A stretch of DNA of 64,000 nt from Armillaria gallica (GCA_037576215.1 JBANDB010000007.1:4805001-4869000); one strand, 5' to 3'; positions 1-12,230 are shown, counted from the stretch's first letter. Translations and numbers: made by a program. The notes: generated by a model not told the origin, from the letters alone.

Positions 1-380
1 TCTGGTCCAATGTTCCACTACAGTCTAAACGTCTCCAGCCACCCGATGGGTATCGAAATGTACCTCATCGAGCATCCAAATTTCGGATGGCAGGCGTTTG
101 GCGGGACCGTCTTCTTCCACGTCTGTGCAGGTACCTACAAGTCAGAGATCCTGGCAGTTCATCGCACCCATTGCCGCGATGTTGAAACTGGACGCTGGGG
201 CATTCACCATAACCCGTCGACGCATACATTTGTAGTTGGATCAGGAGCCACGGCGTCGAATAGCAGATTAATGGCCAGCCAGACTGTAAGCAACTGAGGT
301 GATGTTGGAGTGCTGGGCTCGACAAGGAGTCTGAGTGTGCATGCGGTCGCTTATACTATTCACTGCGAGGAATCACGCGA
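1..380 (+). pseudogene. Decayed partial copy of the 3' end of the DUF5695-like gene
   Basis: This stretch repeats, with small deletions and frame breaks, the last exon of the intact gene at 2188-5045. Shared stretches include the peptide MYLIEHPxFGWQAFGGTV and the later NPSxHT and SQTV segments. An internal block present in the parent (about 4545-4615) is missing here, and a stop at 295-297 interrupts the frame before the SLSV segment. It is in the same orientation as the parent and about 4.6 kb upstream, so a partial tandem duplication that then decayed is the simplest reading. It begins at the window edge, so more of the copy may lie outside. It is unlikely to make a functional protein. Confidence 0.8.
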
Positions 381-465
381 CAACTTGCCTACGGAAGTTC
401 AAGAGGAGTCTCAAAATAGTATTGTGGCTTAATTCATCTAGGCTGAGACGTGCCGGGCCTAAACT

Positions 466-1390
466 ATGAGTACCCAGCTCCCTCCAGAACTTGTCGACAT
501 CATAATATCGGAGTTCTGGTATTCAGAGCCTCCCTCAAAGGGCCGGGTTACCTTCATGAGGACCTGCCCCCTTATCAACAACCTCTGGAAGGACGTCTTT
601 GCACGTATCGCCTCGCGAGACATTTACCTTCCAACGGAGCCATATCTCGTCTATCTCAGCTCTATCATTCGCACCGACAAGTCTGTGATTTACCGTCACT
701 TTTTGCCCGGCAGCACCCGCACTATGAATTGCTGTGTTGGCCTCACCGAATCGACTAACGACTCTGCCATGGAGCCGTACGCAGTCCTATGCAGTTTGCC
801 CAATCACATCGGCTTTCGAAGGTGTTTTCCTAATCTCCATCAAATCAACCTCAAAATCAACTATCGCATCCAACGTGGATTGAGCACGTTCGCGCTGTCT
901 AACCACCAGCTTGTCAGGACTCGAGTATCGATACATCTCGACAAAGCGCTGACGCAGCTCAGTGTCATACCCGTGGATTGGGTCATCATATTAGAACATC
1001 CAGATGCTGAGTACGTTGATAATGATCATTATTGGAGCATGTTCGTGACGGAGGCGATTTGGGCGATGGCACCAGGGGTGTTGTGTTGCATCTGGAGGCC
1101 CTCCTTCCCGGACATAATATCGAATTCGACATACAAAGATGATCTTATGTGTTTTTATGGCCATGTTCTTCTCTCTGAAAGAAGAGGCGATGTGCAAGAT
1201 ATCAACTATCACTTCCGGAAGGCTGCGCGAAGACCTTTGGGTGAGAAACTTTTCTTCTCTTGTCCATAAAGGAACTCATTTCTCTCTAGGTTTATGGGCC
1301 ATACTTGCTGGAGTTTATGAAGATATAAGGGGGTTGTTTGACAAACATCGGTTGGCACGTTCATACTGGAAATCTATCTTGGCCGAATAA
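466..1390 (+). CDS. F-box-like protein, 291 aa
   Basis: The N-terminus (MSTQLPPELVDIIISEFW) resembles the F-box found at the start of many agaricomycete proteins, which would link a target to an SCF ubiquitin ligase; the rest is poorly conserved, as is usual for this expanded family. Two exons: 466-1240 and 1290-1390. The 49-nt intron 1241-1289 has a GTGAGA donor, a CTCAT branch-like site and a CTCTAG acceptor. Splicing adds a 33-residue tail ending in SILAE, whereas reading through gives an early stop at 1269. No other domain is recognisable, so the target is unknown. The F-box assignment rests only on the first 20 residues or so and on family habit. Confidence 0.7.
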
Positions 1391-2187
1391 TCAGATGTTT
1401 GAGCGTGAAATACCCCAGCAAGCTGGTCATTGTAAGCACGCCATTAATGATGCAAAGCGAGATAATTAAGATTAGAAGCAGAGTAAAAGCGCGCTAGATA
1501 GCAAGCTTCAAGAGACATGTACTGAGGAACAGGTACTTTTCTGAAACAGATAGAAGACAAGAACCATGTGCAGTTAAAGCATGGTCAAGAGACGGAAGTA
1601 GGGATCATCCTCGGTAGGAGTACATGGTGGCAGAGTCGCCAAGTCAGGAACCCCTGGCTAGGCTCGCAAGGTCGAAACGAGTCAACCCGGCCCGCCCGGC
1701 GAATCGGACTTTAAATTTTTGCCAAACGCGTCTCGGATTTGCTGGTTGTTTCTTCAACTTTCTCGCCAGTTAGAACGTCCTTTTTCCTCTACGGCTCTCT
1801 CTCAAAAATACGGCATTCAAAAGTACAGCTCAGTTCAATACTCGGAATCCCATATCAGCAGGTGTTCTGGTCAGTCTGCCAGTTCCATGCAGCAGAAGTC
1901 CTATAATCAGCTCTCTCTAGGTACCATGATATTGGTGTAACTCGGAGCAGATCATGCGGTACCGCATTTCGGTATAGAGAGGATCGACGGCCCACGAGTC
2001 GAAGACTTCACAGCGTCATTATTTTCGAACGAGCACATGTACGATGGATCATTGCTTCCCGGCCTGAGAATTTCGAAGGGATATATGCCTGGATGAATCT
2101 CGCTTTTTGTCAAGCTTCAAGCTTCAAGGCTCCCAGGTAAGTGTTCCCCCGCGAACTTGTCCTTATCTCAACCAACGTTAGGACAAG
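1391..2187. other. Intergenic, upstream of the DUF5695-like gene
   Basis: No supported gene. The only ORFs are short and lack family features. The stretch should hold the promoter of the gene starting at 2188, but I see no clear TATA box. Confidence 0.5.
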
Positions 2188-5045
2188 ATGCCGACAATGA
2201 TTGCGACACTACTGGCTTTGTTATGTCTGTGTCCTATGGCAGCCCTCGCTGCGGACACCCTAGGGATTAAAGATGGATTTACGACATTCAACACTGGGAC
2301 ATTCACCATGAAGCTCGTCAAGGACTCTCAAACCCTGTATTCTTTGACGCCCACAGGTTCAAACTTCGATTTCATGCCCTCCGATTACATGGCACAACGT
2401 GCGGATAACGGACAGAACCACGTCGGCGACATCAATATACGCGCTCGGCGAAGCGGCACATCAGCATGGACCACTATCAGTTCCGTAGTCAAACGAAGCC
2501 CGATAACGCCATTGAGTGTTTCGGGAACGACCATTGCAGCAGCAAATCTTGCGCCTACCCTCAATTCGACGCTGCTCGGTGTGACACGTAGTTGGGTAGT
2601 CGAAGATGGGATTTTGCAACTGCGATTCACCATTTCAAACCCGCAGAGCCAGGCAGTCGAGATAGGTGCTTTGGGTGCGCCTCTGGAATTCAACAGTGTA
2701 TGTCACTGTGTTTCCTTTCCTTTCCTATGTACTCAGAAATATTGCAGATCTTTACTGGCCGCACTGCAGACCAAACCAACAACAATTGCAGCCTCATAGA
2801 TCCATACATCGGTCAGGATGCAGGCTTCGTTCAGGTTACTCCCCTTCTAGGAACCCTTCCACCCCTTGTTCTCATCCCGGCTATCTCATCGCCCTTTGAA
2901 GGCTGGCATTTCCTTCCCGAGGTCTCCAGTGACTCGAGTTATGACTATCAGTCGCAGACTTTTGAAGGATACTATGAATGGCAGTTCCACACGTTAGCCT
3001 TCGCCCAGAACGAGTGGGTTTCCGTCACTCCTTGGAATGCCCCGACGTCGTTTACTCTTCAGCCTGGACAATCACGTACCTACGGTCTTAAATTCCTCCT
3101 TGCGGATTCCATTCGCGGTATTGAAAATACTCTCATTGATGCTGGTCACCCTGTTGCCGCTGGTATTCCGGGATACATTCTCCCAGCTGACCAGACTGGG
3201 AAATTATTCCTGAACTATCCTTCAGCAGTATCGTCCATCTCTGTCACTCCTTCCAGTGCTCTATCTTGGACTTCTAATTCGGATGCGAAGACAAGCGGAT
3301 GGGTCGGTTACAATATTACCCCGCACACATGGGGTCGCTCGAGATTGTCCATCACATACGCAGACGGCATGCTGCAGACGATTAACTACTATGTCACACA
3401 CGACGCCGTCCAGGTGCTGAGTGATCTCGGGAATTTCCTTACTACCAATCAGTGGTTTAATGACACTAGCGATCCATTCGGACGCGCGCCGTCCGTCATC
3501 AGCTATGATCGAGAGGTGAATGCGATCGTGAAGGATGACCCGCGTGCATGGATCCCAGGTCTTAGCGATGAAGCCGGTGCTGGATCCTGGCTTGCGGCAG
3601 CGATGAAGCAGTATCTCCAGCCGAATGCAGCTGAAGTGGCCAAGATGGAGCAGTTCATGAATAAGGCGGTTAAGGGATTGTTGCAGAATTCGGATGGTCA
3701 GTTGGTCGTTGTCCTTTACTACTTGATCTGACGTATTTTCTAGGCACTGTAAAAAAGTCCGTCTATTACTACCAGCCCGCCTTGGTGCCGAGTTACAAGT
3801 ACCCGACAACCATCAATTGGGGCAACTGGTGGTCGTGGAACAGAGCGGCATCTTATGACACCAGTCGGGGGTATGACTATGTCCATGTTATTGCTGCTCA
3901 TTGGGCTATGTACCGCGTCGCGAGGAATTATCCCGCCCTTGTCTCCGTACAGAATTCGACCTGGTATCTTGACCAGGCGCTAGCTGTGGTTACAAAGCTG
4001 ACGGATGGAACTGTTGGCTACTGGGAAGATGGTTTGATGGGTGAAACGGTGCTAAGTCTCTTATTGGATGATCTAACGAGGGAGGGAAGGGCATCGGACG
4101 CGTCGCTTTTGAAGAGCAGGATGCAGACGAGGTATAACGCCTGGTCGAGGCAGAATTTCCCGTTCGGCTCGGAGATGGCTTGGGATTCGACCGGCCAAGA
4201 GGGTGTTTATCTGTGGAGTAAATTCTTTGGCGGAACGACTCTAGCGACAAAAACCCTCAACTCGATCCTTGCATATCAGCCGTTGATCCCTCACTGGGGA
4301 TATAATGGTAATGCACGGCGATACTGGTATGTTCTTCACATTACCGTTTCATATTGTGGATGCTGATGCGTCATGTAGGGACAACGTATACGGAGGAAAG
4401 CTTCAACGCATCGAGCGGCAGATCCACCACTACGGCTCTGGTCTGAATGCGCTCCCATTGATCTCCGAATTCACCACGTCTCCAACAGACTACTTCCTCC
4501 TTCGACTCGGTTACGCCGGTCTCTCTGGTCCAATGTCCAATATCGATCAAGGCGGGTTTGCCTCAGCGTCATTCCACTCATGGGCAGACACGTTGAAATG
4601 GGACGGGTACTCCGGTGACTACGGTCCAAACTTCTCCGGCCATTCGATGGGAATTGGGATGTACCTCATCGAGCATCCAGATTTCGGATGGCAGGCGTTC
4701 GGCGGGACTGTGACGTCATCGTCTTCCACGTCTGTGCAGGTACAAGTTAAAGATTCTGGCAGGAGGAAAGCGTTTATTGCACCGATTGCTGCAATGTTGA
4801 AATTGGATGCTGGAGCGTTCACTTCGGTGACGTATAACCCGTCGGCGCATACGGTCGTGATTACCATTGCTAATGCAGTTGGATCGGGAGCTGCAGCGCC
4901 GAATGGAAGACTGGTGGTGAGCCAGACTGTCAGTGGCCAGGGTGGTGTTGGGGTGTTGACTCCGACAAAGAGTCTGAGTGTGGATGCGAGGGCATTTACT
5001 ATTCCGTTCAGTGGCAGTAGTGCGACTGTGACTTTGTCACCGTGA
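2188..5045 (+). CDS. Secreted DUF5695-like protein (possible glycosidase-like fold), 902 aa
   Basis: Four exons: 2188-2697, 2748-3696, 3744-4326, 4379-5045. Introns are 50, 47 and 52 nt (donors GTATGT, GTCAGT, GTATGT) and all phases close to give 902 codons plus stop. The first 21 residues form a signal peptide ending ALAA, so the protein is probably secreted. The N-terminal part is beta-rich (LGIKDGFTTFNTGTFTMKLVKDSQ); the middle is helical and Trp/Tyr/Asn-rich, like (alpha/alpha) barrel sugar-active proteins; the C-terminus is again beta-like. From memory this matches the uncharacterised DUF5695 family; substrate and activity are not known to me. A broken copy of its 3' end lies at 1-380. 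The gene itself looks intact. Family confidence is moderate; gene structure confidence is high. Confidence 0.75.
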
Positions 5046-5767
5046 GGACATGTATTTAGGATATCTCGTTGAATATCATTCCCAGTGGGTTCATATTATT
5101 GATGATGTGAAATGAGGCCTTCTTGGCCTTCATACTTAGGCTTGGTTTCATGGTCTTCATAGTAACGCGATCACGAGAGGGACCAAACATGACCACGTGT
5201 CTCTTGGACGTGAACCTCTTTCGTCAAGGTGACTATTCACTTAGTACATGACACCCACCTCTTTCTTTCTATTGCTTCGACTCGGCTGGCTGGCCAAGGA
5301 CACATCACCATAGCGGGACAGCTTCAGGATCTACTGCAACAATCTAGCCAAGCCTCTAAATTTTTCAATTACGGGCATGTGAGGTAGATCAAAAAGGTAA
5401 AGGTAGGCCATCGGGTTGCTTTCAATTTCCTCCAGACAACGCCACTCAGATATTTTACTGTGGACTGGCTGCAAGAAGGGAGGTTAGTAACAACAGGTAA
5501 CAACAGAATACAGCGATTTTCGCCTGACTTCGTCATGTCCTAGCCGCGCCGACTGTCAGCCGTATTCTGCGAGGTACGCACACTTTATCCAGCATTATCG
5601 TGGCTATCGTTTATCGCTATCTAGAATTCTTTGAAATTCTGGGTTTCCACCGCAAGAACTTGCCCGTCGGCAAGATAAACTTCTTCTGATGGATTTTCAA
5701 TATCAATTCCCACTGCTACGCTAGTTCGCTCTATAAGAGCTTGATCAAGTTTGACTGATATGCTGAC
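5046..5767. other. Intergenic between DUF5695-like and oxidoreductase genes
   Basis: About 720 bases without a supported gene. A short minus-strand ORF at its 3' end is antisense to the next gene's start. I see no RNA gene or repeat. Confidence 0.5.
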
Positions 5768-7525
5768 ATGTTGGAGATGTTGTCTCGCAATCTCGCCCTT
5801 CAAATCGCCTCTGCGTTCTCTATCATTCTTTACGTTTTGGCCGATGATCCTCCGGCTGGGATCCACGCGCTTCCTGTGGCTAACATGACTTCCTCATTTT
5901 GGCTTAACAGCCCTGCCAATCTCAATCCTCTTCGTAATGTGGGTAGCGACGGTCCGCTTACCCCCGACGCTGATGTCTGCATCATTGGCTCTGGCTTGAC
6001 CGGTGTCAGCGCGGCGTATCATTTATCTCAGTCGGAGATCGCTTCCCATCTCAAGGTCGTTGTGCTAGAATCCAGATAGTTTTGTGAGTTGCCGGAATAC
6101 CCATTTGTAGTGTGTGCTGACTTTGAAACTCGAAGGCTCGGGTGCTACTGGTTGGCTCAGTGGCTGTAACATTATTTTGCGCTCATCATGTTTCTTCAGG
6201 ACGTAACGGCGGCTTTCTCTCTGCAGCCTCGTGCACTTCTTTCGTTGAGCTGCAAGAAGAGTATGGCACTAACGAAGCGCTGCGTGGACTGTTGTTGGAA
6301 CACCACAGCTACAATTTTACCATAGACGTGCTGGAAAGGCATGGCCTTCTCAACGAAGCTAGCATTCTGTTTGGCGACAGTATTCATTTGTTCGAGGCGG
6401 AAGACGAATACGCATCTAACAAGGCTGACTGTGATGCTGCTAAGGCTGCGGGAATGGATATGACTGGGATCAATTGGTGGACTGCGGACTATGTAGCAAA
6501 GGTGCAATTGTCTTCTTTTCTGATGATCGTTCTCATATCTGGCGCGCACTTATCTACAGCGATTCAATACATCTTCGTATGGCGCCTATACCAATCCATT
6601 TGCGGCGACTTGGCCTCAGAAGGTTGCAACCCAAATGTATCTTCTGGCTGAGCGAAATTCTGACCTTTCTCTCCACACTCACACGCCTGTCCTTTCTGTC
6701 AACGACACCGGTCGCAACCTCTGGTCCCTAATTACCCCTCGTGGATCCGTCGAATGCAAGTATGTCATTCATGCTACCAATGGATATGCGGCGAGCCTCA
6801 TCCCGCACATGTGGGGGTACGGGGGCATAATGCCGGAACGCGGACAGATGATTGCTGTTCGTGCTGGTGTGGACCTCAAGGAACTAAGCACAGATGGATG
6901 GTCTAGCGATACAGGATATTGGATCCCACAGCTGGACGACGGAAAGCTTCCTATGGTATTATTCGGTGCTGACAGCAGCGCCTTCAATGGCACAGGACAC
7001 GTCCATAATACCACGGATGATTCGGAAGTAGTTCAGAACACCCTTGACCTGGAGGTCGCTTATCTTCCACAGCTTCAGCCTAAATTGTACATCAAGGAAA
7101 CTCCAGCTGAGTATGCATGGGTACGTCCTAGTTGACATCATAAAAATGCATTTCACTTATCGTCTCTTCCATATAGACGGGTATCATGGGTTACACGGCC
7201 ACTGGTGATCCCTTCGTAAGTCGTCTTGGATATGCTTTTCTCGTTTTTACAGGCAAAAAAGGTCGGCCCAGTCATCGATAACGTTAATCGCGTCAAGTAC
7301 GTCAACTAATATATCTCAGCCGGCTATAACGGTCATGGAATGCCGCGCACTGGCGCATGGTATGTCCTCTTCTTTTGCTCAAGCGCATTTACTTATGTTG
7401 TCGCGCTCATCTCGTTCAGTGCCGAAGCCGTTGTTCAAATGATCACAGCGAATATTACGGGCGAAGAATGGATCCAGCCTGACTGGTTTCCGAGCAGGTA
7501 TTTGACATGGAATAAAAATCAATAA
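5768..7525 (+). pseudogene. FAD-dependent oxidoreductase (DAO family) with two nonsense codons
   Basis: Exons deduced by phase: 5768-6083, 6136-6150, 6200-6501, 6560-7120, 7177-7215, 7262-7359 (or from 7253), 7420-7525. The product starts with a hydrophobic signal-like segment, then the dinucleotide-binding fold VCIIGSGLTGVSAAYHLS (GxGxxG type) and the motif FCSGATGRNGG; the C-terminus has GIMGYTATGDPF and YISAGYNGHGMPR, both typical of D-amino-acid-oxidase-like FAD enzymes. Two stops interrupt it: TAG at 6077-6079 just before FCSGATG, and TAA at 7307-7309 where relatives have the Q of (N)QYISAGY. Everything else remains open and splices in phase, so the loss is recent or these are base-call errors. 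Exon 2 is only 15 nt. The substrate cannot be told. Confidence 0.75.
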
Positions 7526-7664
7526 ATAGACTACGAAATTCTGTTTTATGACGCGGAGTCATCGGCCCGGTCGATCACAAGTCACTAATGACGTCTTCGT
7601 GTTGCTTGAACATTATCTCATACTTAGTACTCACACACACTTGAGCTTCTCACTCGTTGCAGTC

Positions 7665-9190
7665 ATGCCTTCACGTTATATTCGCCACGATAATGAAGTG
7701 CCAGGGCAGAAAGACTTATCACATATACAGGAAGAGATACGCTCGGCCCTCGAACGCGGTGTAGCCAAGATTGAGGAAATGGGTAACTCCAAACCACATC
7801 ATACTAGCGTATACGTCGGGTTGGCTGGTAATGTATCCAGTCTGATTGTATTCATCGGCTAAAGGATCATTAACAGGGATTTATATGATGTTTTCCCGTC
7901 TGTCTTCGTTGGAACCCGTAGATGCTCGTTTGCATACCAATTCCGACAGGACGCTTCTTTCATTATCCAAGTCCACCGTTATCACTTCACCATCAAGAGC
8001 TTCGTTTATCGAGACTCCTGTCGGTATAGCTTGTCTAATTCTTACATCAGAGTCTCCAGACAAACTTGCCATGGCGTCGTGCCGCACCATCATACAGAGT
8101 GCCATCCAGTCGGTCGTGACAGAATCCTCGCGTGATACCTGGGACGATGATGGATGCGAAGTTCTTTATGGTCGCGCGGGCTTATTGTATGGCCTTTTAC
8201 GCCTGCGAAAGAACGAGTTGGTATCTGTTGGAGACATTGAGCTCGTTATCTCTTCTATCATGACCAGAGGTAGATTCGGAGCATCTGTTTATCGAGACAG
8301 CATACCGAACCATCAGCAATCTCCAGCACTTATGTGGTCGTGGCATGGAAAGCGATATTTAGGTGCTGCCCACGGTGTCGGTAAGTCCTTGGATACACAA
8401 ATACATTCGATCGTAAGAATCCTGACGTTTACGATTCTAGCTGGAATTCTGCAGATGCTTCTGGCTTGCCCTCTGGATGTCTTAAATCCGTATATTCCTG
8501 ACGTCTTGAGGACGGTAGAATGGCTAATTGTCTGCCAAGACGAGGATGGCAATTGGCCTACGAAAGCACCTAAGCACGGTAAAGCGTCAGGGAATGAAAG
8601 CAGCGAATTAGTCCAGTGAGTGACTAAATTTTGCGCGAAGCTCCTCCCAACAAGGGTTCTACTGTAGGTGGTGTCATGGCGCAACGGGAATCGTGATGTT
8701 AATGTCTACGTTATTGAAATTGTCGTCGCAAAAAACCCAGGAATTCCCCATCTCTACCCGTCTGATCAGCAAACTGATGGCATCTATTCACAAAGGCGCC
8801 TCCCTTGTCTATCGTCATGGGTTCCTGCGAAAGGGTGTCGGTCTTTGTCATGGAGTCGGTGGTTCTATTTATGCCTTGCTTTCTGTTTCGGACGCGTTGG
8901 TACTGATGCCGGGAGACAGTGACCATAGGCACAATTCCGTATATTATTTCCAGCGGGCTGTCCATCTTGCATACCTTGCGACATCGTATGAAAAGCTGAC
9001 CGACAATGGGAAGATGGGAGTACCTGATCGACCAGGCAGTCTATACGAGGGGCTGGCTGGGATATGCTGTGCATGGTCAGAAATTGCTCAGCGAATAGCG
9101 GCAATTGACCTTGAAGGAGAGGATTCGGAGCATACAAATCCACAGCCTTTATCCATTGTTAATGGATTTCCCGGCTACGATGACTTATAG
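7665..9190 (+). CDS. LanC-like (lanthionine synthetase C family) protein, 454 aa
   Basis: Four exons: 7665-7827, 7877-8380, 8441-8615, 8668-9190; introns of 49, 60 and 52 nt. The ATG at 7665 is the first in frame after upstream stops. The family motifs are present in order: AHGV (His220), WCHGATG (Cys283-His284) and GLCHGVGG (Cys341-His342), and near the C-terminus SLYEGLAGICCAW. Cys283, Cys341 and His342 match the zinc ligands known from bacterial cyclases such as NisC, and His220 the conserved histidine before them. Eukaryotic LanC-like proteins are reported to add glutathione to dehydroamino acids in proteins; bacterial ones close lanthionine rings. No precursor-peptide or dehydratase gene is visible nearby, so a housekeeping LANCL-type role is more likely than a peptide natural product. 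The gene looks intact. Confidence 0.88.
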
Positions 9191-9938
9191 GCGTCAAATG
9201 AAATGTGACATTTTTGTAACTGGCAGGTACTGAGAAGGAACGAAAAGAGCAACTCATTTGGACCTAAGTATAGTGCGTATTCGAGGACTATCGCTGCTCA
9301 GACCCTTCAGCTCCGTAATCAGCAACAACCTGTTGGGGCCGGGCTCCTTGTAACATGGACATAAGCACCGTCCATGGCGTATTTCCACTTCCCTTTTTCT
9401 CTTCCAATGAGTTCAAACCAAAACCTGATTTAAAGAGCCCGACCCCACTTGCTGGGCTTGACAACCATCTTCACTGATCTTTTTGGATTCCTTGGTATCA
9501 TGCCAGAGTCGATATTGTACATAGAAAAGTCTTGCGGAGAAGATGGAAATGCATGGGGAAATTCGAAATCAATCCGGATCGAAATCAGGAATCTCCAGGA
9601 AAGGAATGTCGAAATGGAGGTTGTACAATGAAATTGAAAGCGCTTGATATTGCTGTAAGCTAGTCGGAGAACTGAATGTATGGTCGAAGGAATAGGTGAC
9701 AAGATCTGCGGTCATCATGACTCAGGTGACGCTGGTGGTGTGTCCTCTCTATCCTAAGAGAATGACACCGTGGCCGGTAACTCTCTAAGAAAACTTCAAA
9801 ATCGAATGAAAGGAAGTGAAACAAACGCGCCCAATCACGGCACCGCTACCGACCTGAGTCTTGCCGTCTGCGCCGTAAGATTTTACTATCGCGTTCGGAG
9901 AAAACTTGCGTTCCAACTCTCCTCTCGTCTTGACCCTC
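9191..9938. other. Intergenic 3' of the LanC-like gene
   Basis: No supported gene. A 90-codon minus ORF at 9430-9702 has no recognisable feature and could be a fragment of the weak candidate at 9939-10214. Confidence 0.4.
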
Positions 9939-10214
9939 TTAGTTACGCAAAAAAAAATCAGGAGCTACAGGAATAGCATCAATCTCCTTCGAAGAGTAGG
10001 TCCAACCGCTGAGATCTGCAAAGCAGCAGACGAATATGTGTGTTTGGCCCTTGGAATCGTCATAGCAGATGATGCTAGCTGGCCTGCTTGTTTCCGATTT
10101 GGCGACGCGGAGTAGAGACTTGACTACGTCTTTAGGGTCGTTAGAGGATTGATAGACGTCTAGAGCATCATCTTCGAGCTCGTAAACGATAAAAACGACG
10201 GGGAACCCGCCCAT
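9939..10214 (-). CDS. Possible hypothetical protein, fragment or single exon
   Basis: A 91-codon open frame starting at an internal ATG (10214) reads MGGFPVVFIVYELEDD and has codon-like composition (balanced charged and hydrophobic residues, no low complexity). It ends shortly after a possible donor (GTAGCT), so further exons toward 9430 may exist, but I could not join them convincingly. I do not recognise a family. It may be a decaying gene. Confidence 0.25.
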   Translation of the reverse strand: MGGFPVVFIVYELEDDALDVYQSSNDPKDVVKSLLRVAKSETSRPASIICYDDSKGQTHIFVCCFADLSGWTYSSKEIDAIPVAPDFFLRN

Positions 10215-10639
10215 GATTTCAATTCGAAGGTAGAAGTCAAGGGAAAAGGTGAATTGAGGGTGGCGGTGCGGATCAAGTTCCAATTGACTCGGGCATATTT
10301 TACACTAAGTATAACGCAGACCCAAACTTAAATATGACAGGAAGATATAGACTCGAGATGAATTGCTCATAAATCACATCCTGATTTTGAAAGGATATTG
10401 CCACCATGGGTCAGATACGGTCAATACTCTTTGAAGTAGGTAAGTATTCGTTGATTTGATCTTCAAGCCACTGCATTGACTACTGCAACAGCACATTTTG
10501 TAGTAATACACTACAGTTATTGCCGCAGAGTGCAGTGTTGACAGACCACTACTACCGTTGATTGGAAATGCATGAAACCAAAGTGCTAACCGGTGAACAA
10601 AGGAACGGTGAGGTTTCGACGCTGCAGGGCCCGCATTTA

Positions 10640-10920
10640 CTATTCTAAGCCTTACCCTACTTATTTCTTAGGCTTGGCTAGACTTATCCTACAGTATCAG
10701 CCTACAATGGAATAAATTTTGGGATACTAAGACTAGACTAGCCTAATCTCTATATTTATTAATCTTTCCCAATATTGTCCCACTGTTACATAGCTTCTGA
10801 GATTAGCCTAGCGTAGTCGCAACAATAAGACTTATCCTTAAAATACCTAGCCCAGCCCAGCCCAGTCCAGTCCATATGATGCCTCCCTGTACAAGCCTAT
10901 CCAATCCTAGCTTACAGTCA
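10640..10920. repeat. Left TAGGCT/CTAGCC-rich flank of the KDZ-derived element
   Basis: The stretch is full of variants of AGGCTTGGCTAG, AGACTAGACTAGCC and CCTAGCCCAGCCCAG. Its segment at about 10655-10710 is an imperfect reverse complement of about 12865-12925 on the far side of the transposase (shared blocks GTAGGATA and GGTAAGGCTT). Such subterminal repeats suggest the edge of a DNA transposon; I found no clean terminal inverted repeat or target duplication. Confidence 0.55.
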
Positions 10921-12230
10921 TCATGTCTCTCCCCTACGTTTGGTATGGCGAGCACGTCCTAGGGCACCTCGTGTCCCACGACCACGACCACGACCACCAC
11001 GCGACACTGCTGAAGAAGTACGATGATCGGCTGATAATGAGCTTTCTGAAGAAGGTGCTCTCCTACGTTTCCTAGGACGAGGCGTTGTAATCTTTGCTGC
11101 ACTACCGCTTTCACATTCACTTGAAGTGTCGTTTTCGTCGCTTTCCGAGGTCATTGAGTTGACTGCTGAATCATTGTGGTTGTGACCCCCATCATCTGGA
11201 CTGTTCGACATCTTCATCATCTCTTCTTCTTCACGTCGTATCTTGGCTTCTTCCTCCCGAGCTAGCTCATCCTCTCTCTCTCTCATGCGACGATCTTCCT
11301 CCCGATTTTCCACAACTTTCTTCAAAGCCTTCTCCCACTCCCTTATGCAATGGTCGGCAAGTTTGGTATAGACATCTGCAACCTTGTATGCATATGCAGC
11401 TGCCCCAGTTTGTACATCACTGGCATGAGCGATCCGTGTCCAGACTTCAGCAGTTTTGCGATGCGAGACCTCAACTCGCCGCCTTTCTTCCTGTAGAAGC
11501 TCCACCTCTTCAGTCCAACGGTCAAGGTCAGCATGCTCCCGCATCCACTGGACACGTCTGACTGTAAACGTATTCAAGTTAATGTATTATCAAGCAAGCA
11601 AACACGGATAACATACTTTCAGTTATCCACTGGTCTTCATCAGACTCAGTGAGCCCCTCTGGCTTCAATGCGCCCCACAACCAAGAGTTGGGCTTCATGG
11701 TATCGCCTAATCCTCGACTTTGAACAGCATTCTTGGCGGTAATGTGCGCAGAAGTAAGCTCTCGAAGATCAGCATCAGTTGGTGACATTCCAAGAGTTAT
11801 AAGCCGCCTCCGAACGAAGTTGTACCGATGCATCGCGTCAATTTTATCAAGTTGGAAGCGGGTGACAAAGGCATGCGCTCGCGTACACATGTTCTGTCCG
11901 TGAAATTCTGTATGAACAATCCGCGTATTGTAACTTTGACCGATGATGAGCTCGCGGATTTCAGCCAAGATGTCATGAGCCTGCCCGACTCTGAGCGAGT
12001 ACTCAACGTCGACTAGTCCTTCGAGTCCATATCGTATGCATGTCTTACGAGGAAGTCGACTAGGAATAGGAAGCTTGGCTTTTTCGGGCGTTTCGATGCT
12101 GACTTGTTCGGTGGATGCATGGGAAGCTGGAAAGAATTTGACAAAGACCTGAAGCCACTCCACAGTATCATTGTAGAGAGCGGTTCGGCTTAGGCGTAGG
12201 TGATTAGAAAAAGCCCACAAAGACAGTACT
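10921..12230 (-). pseudogene. KDZ-type transposase, C-terminal part only
   Basis: Two exons on the minus strand: upstream part to 11617, then 11561-10921, joined by a 55-nt intron (11616-11562). The spliced product reads LPSRLPRK, GLEGLVDVEYSLRVGQA, RRRLITLGM, SWLWGALKPEGLTE, then RRVQWMREHADLDRWTEEVELLQEE, TAEVWTRIA and AAAYAYKVADVYTKLA. This order matches, from memory, the C-terminal region of Kyakuja-Dileera-Zisupton transposases common in agaricomycetes. The tail is acidic, then Arg/Gly-rich. Homology stops near 12200: the catalytic domain that should lie upstream is absent and a plus-strand acidic frame takes its place. The element is therefore not autonomous. Confidence 0.65.

Noticed and set aside
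1610..1710. tRNA-like start GGCAGAGTCGCCAAGT
   Set aside because: No matching acceptor stem or T-loop could be folded.
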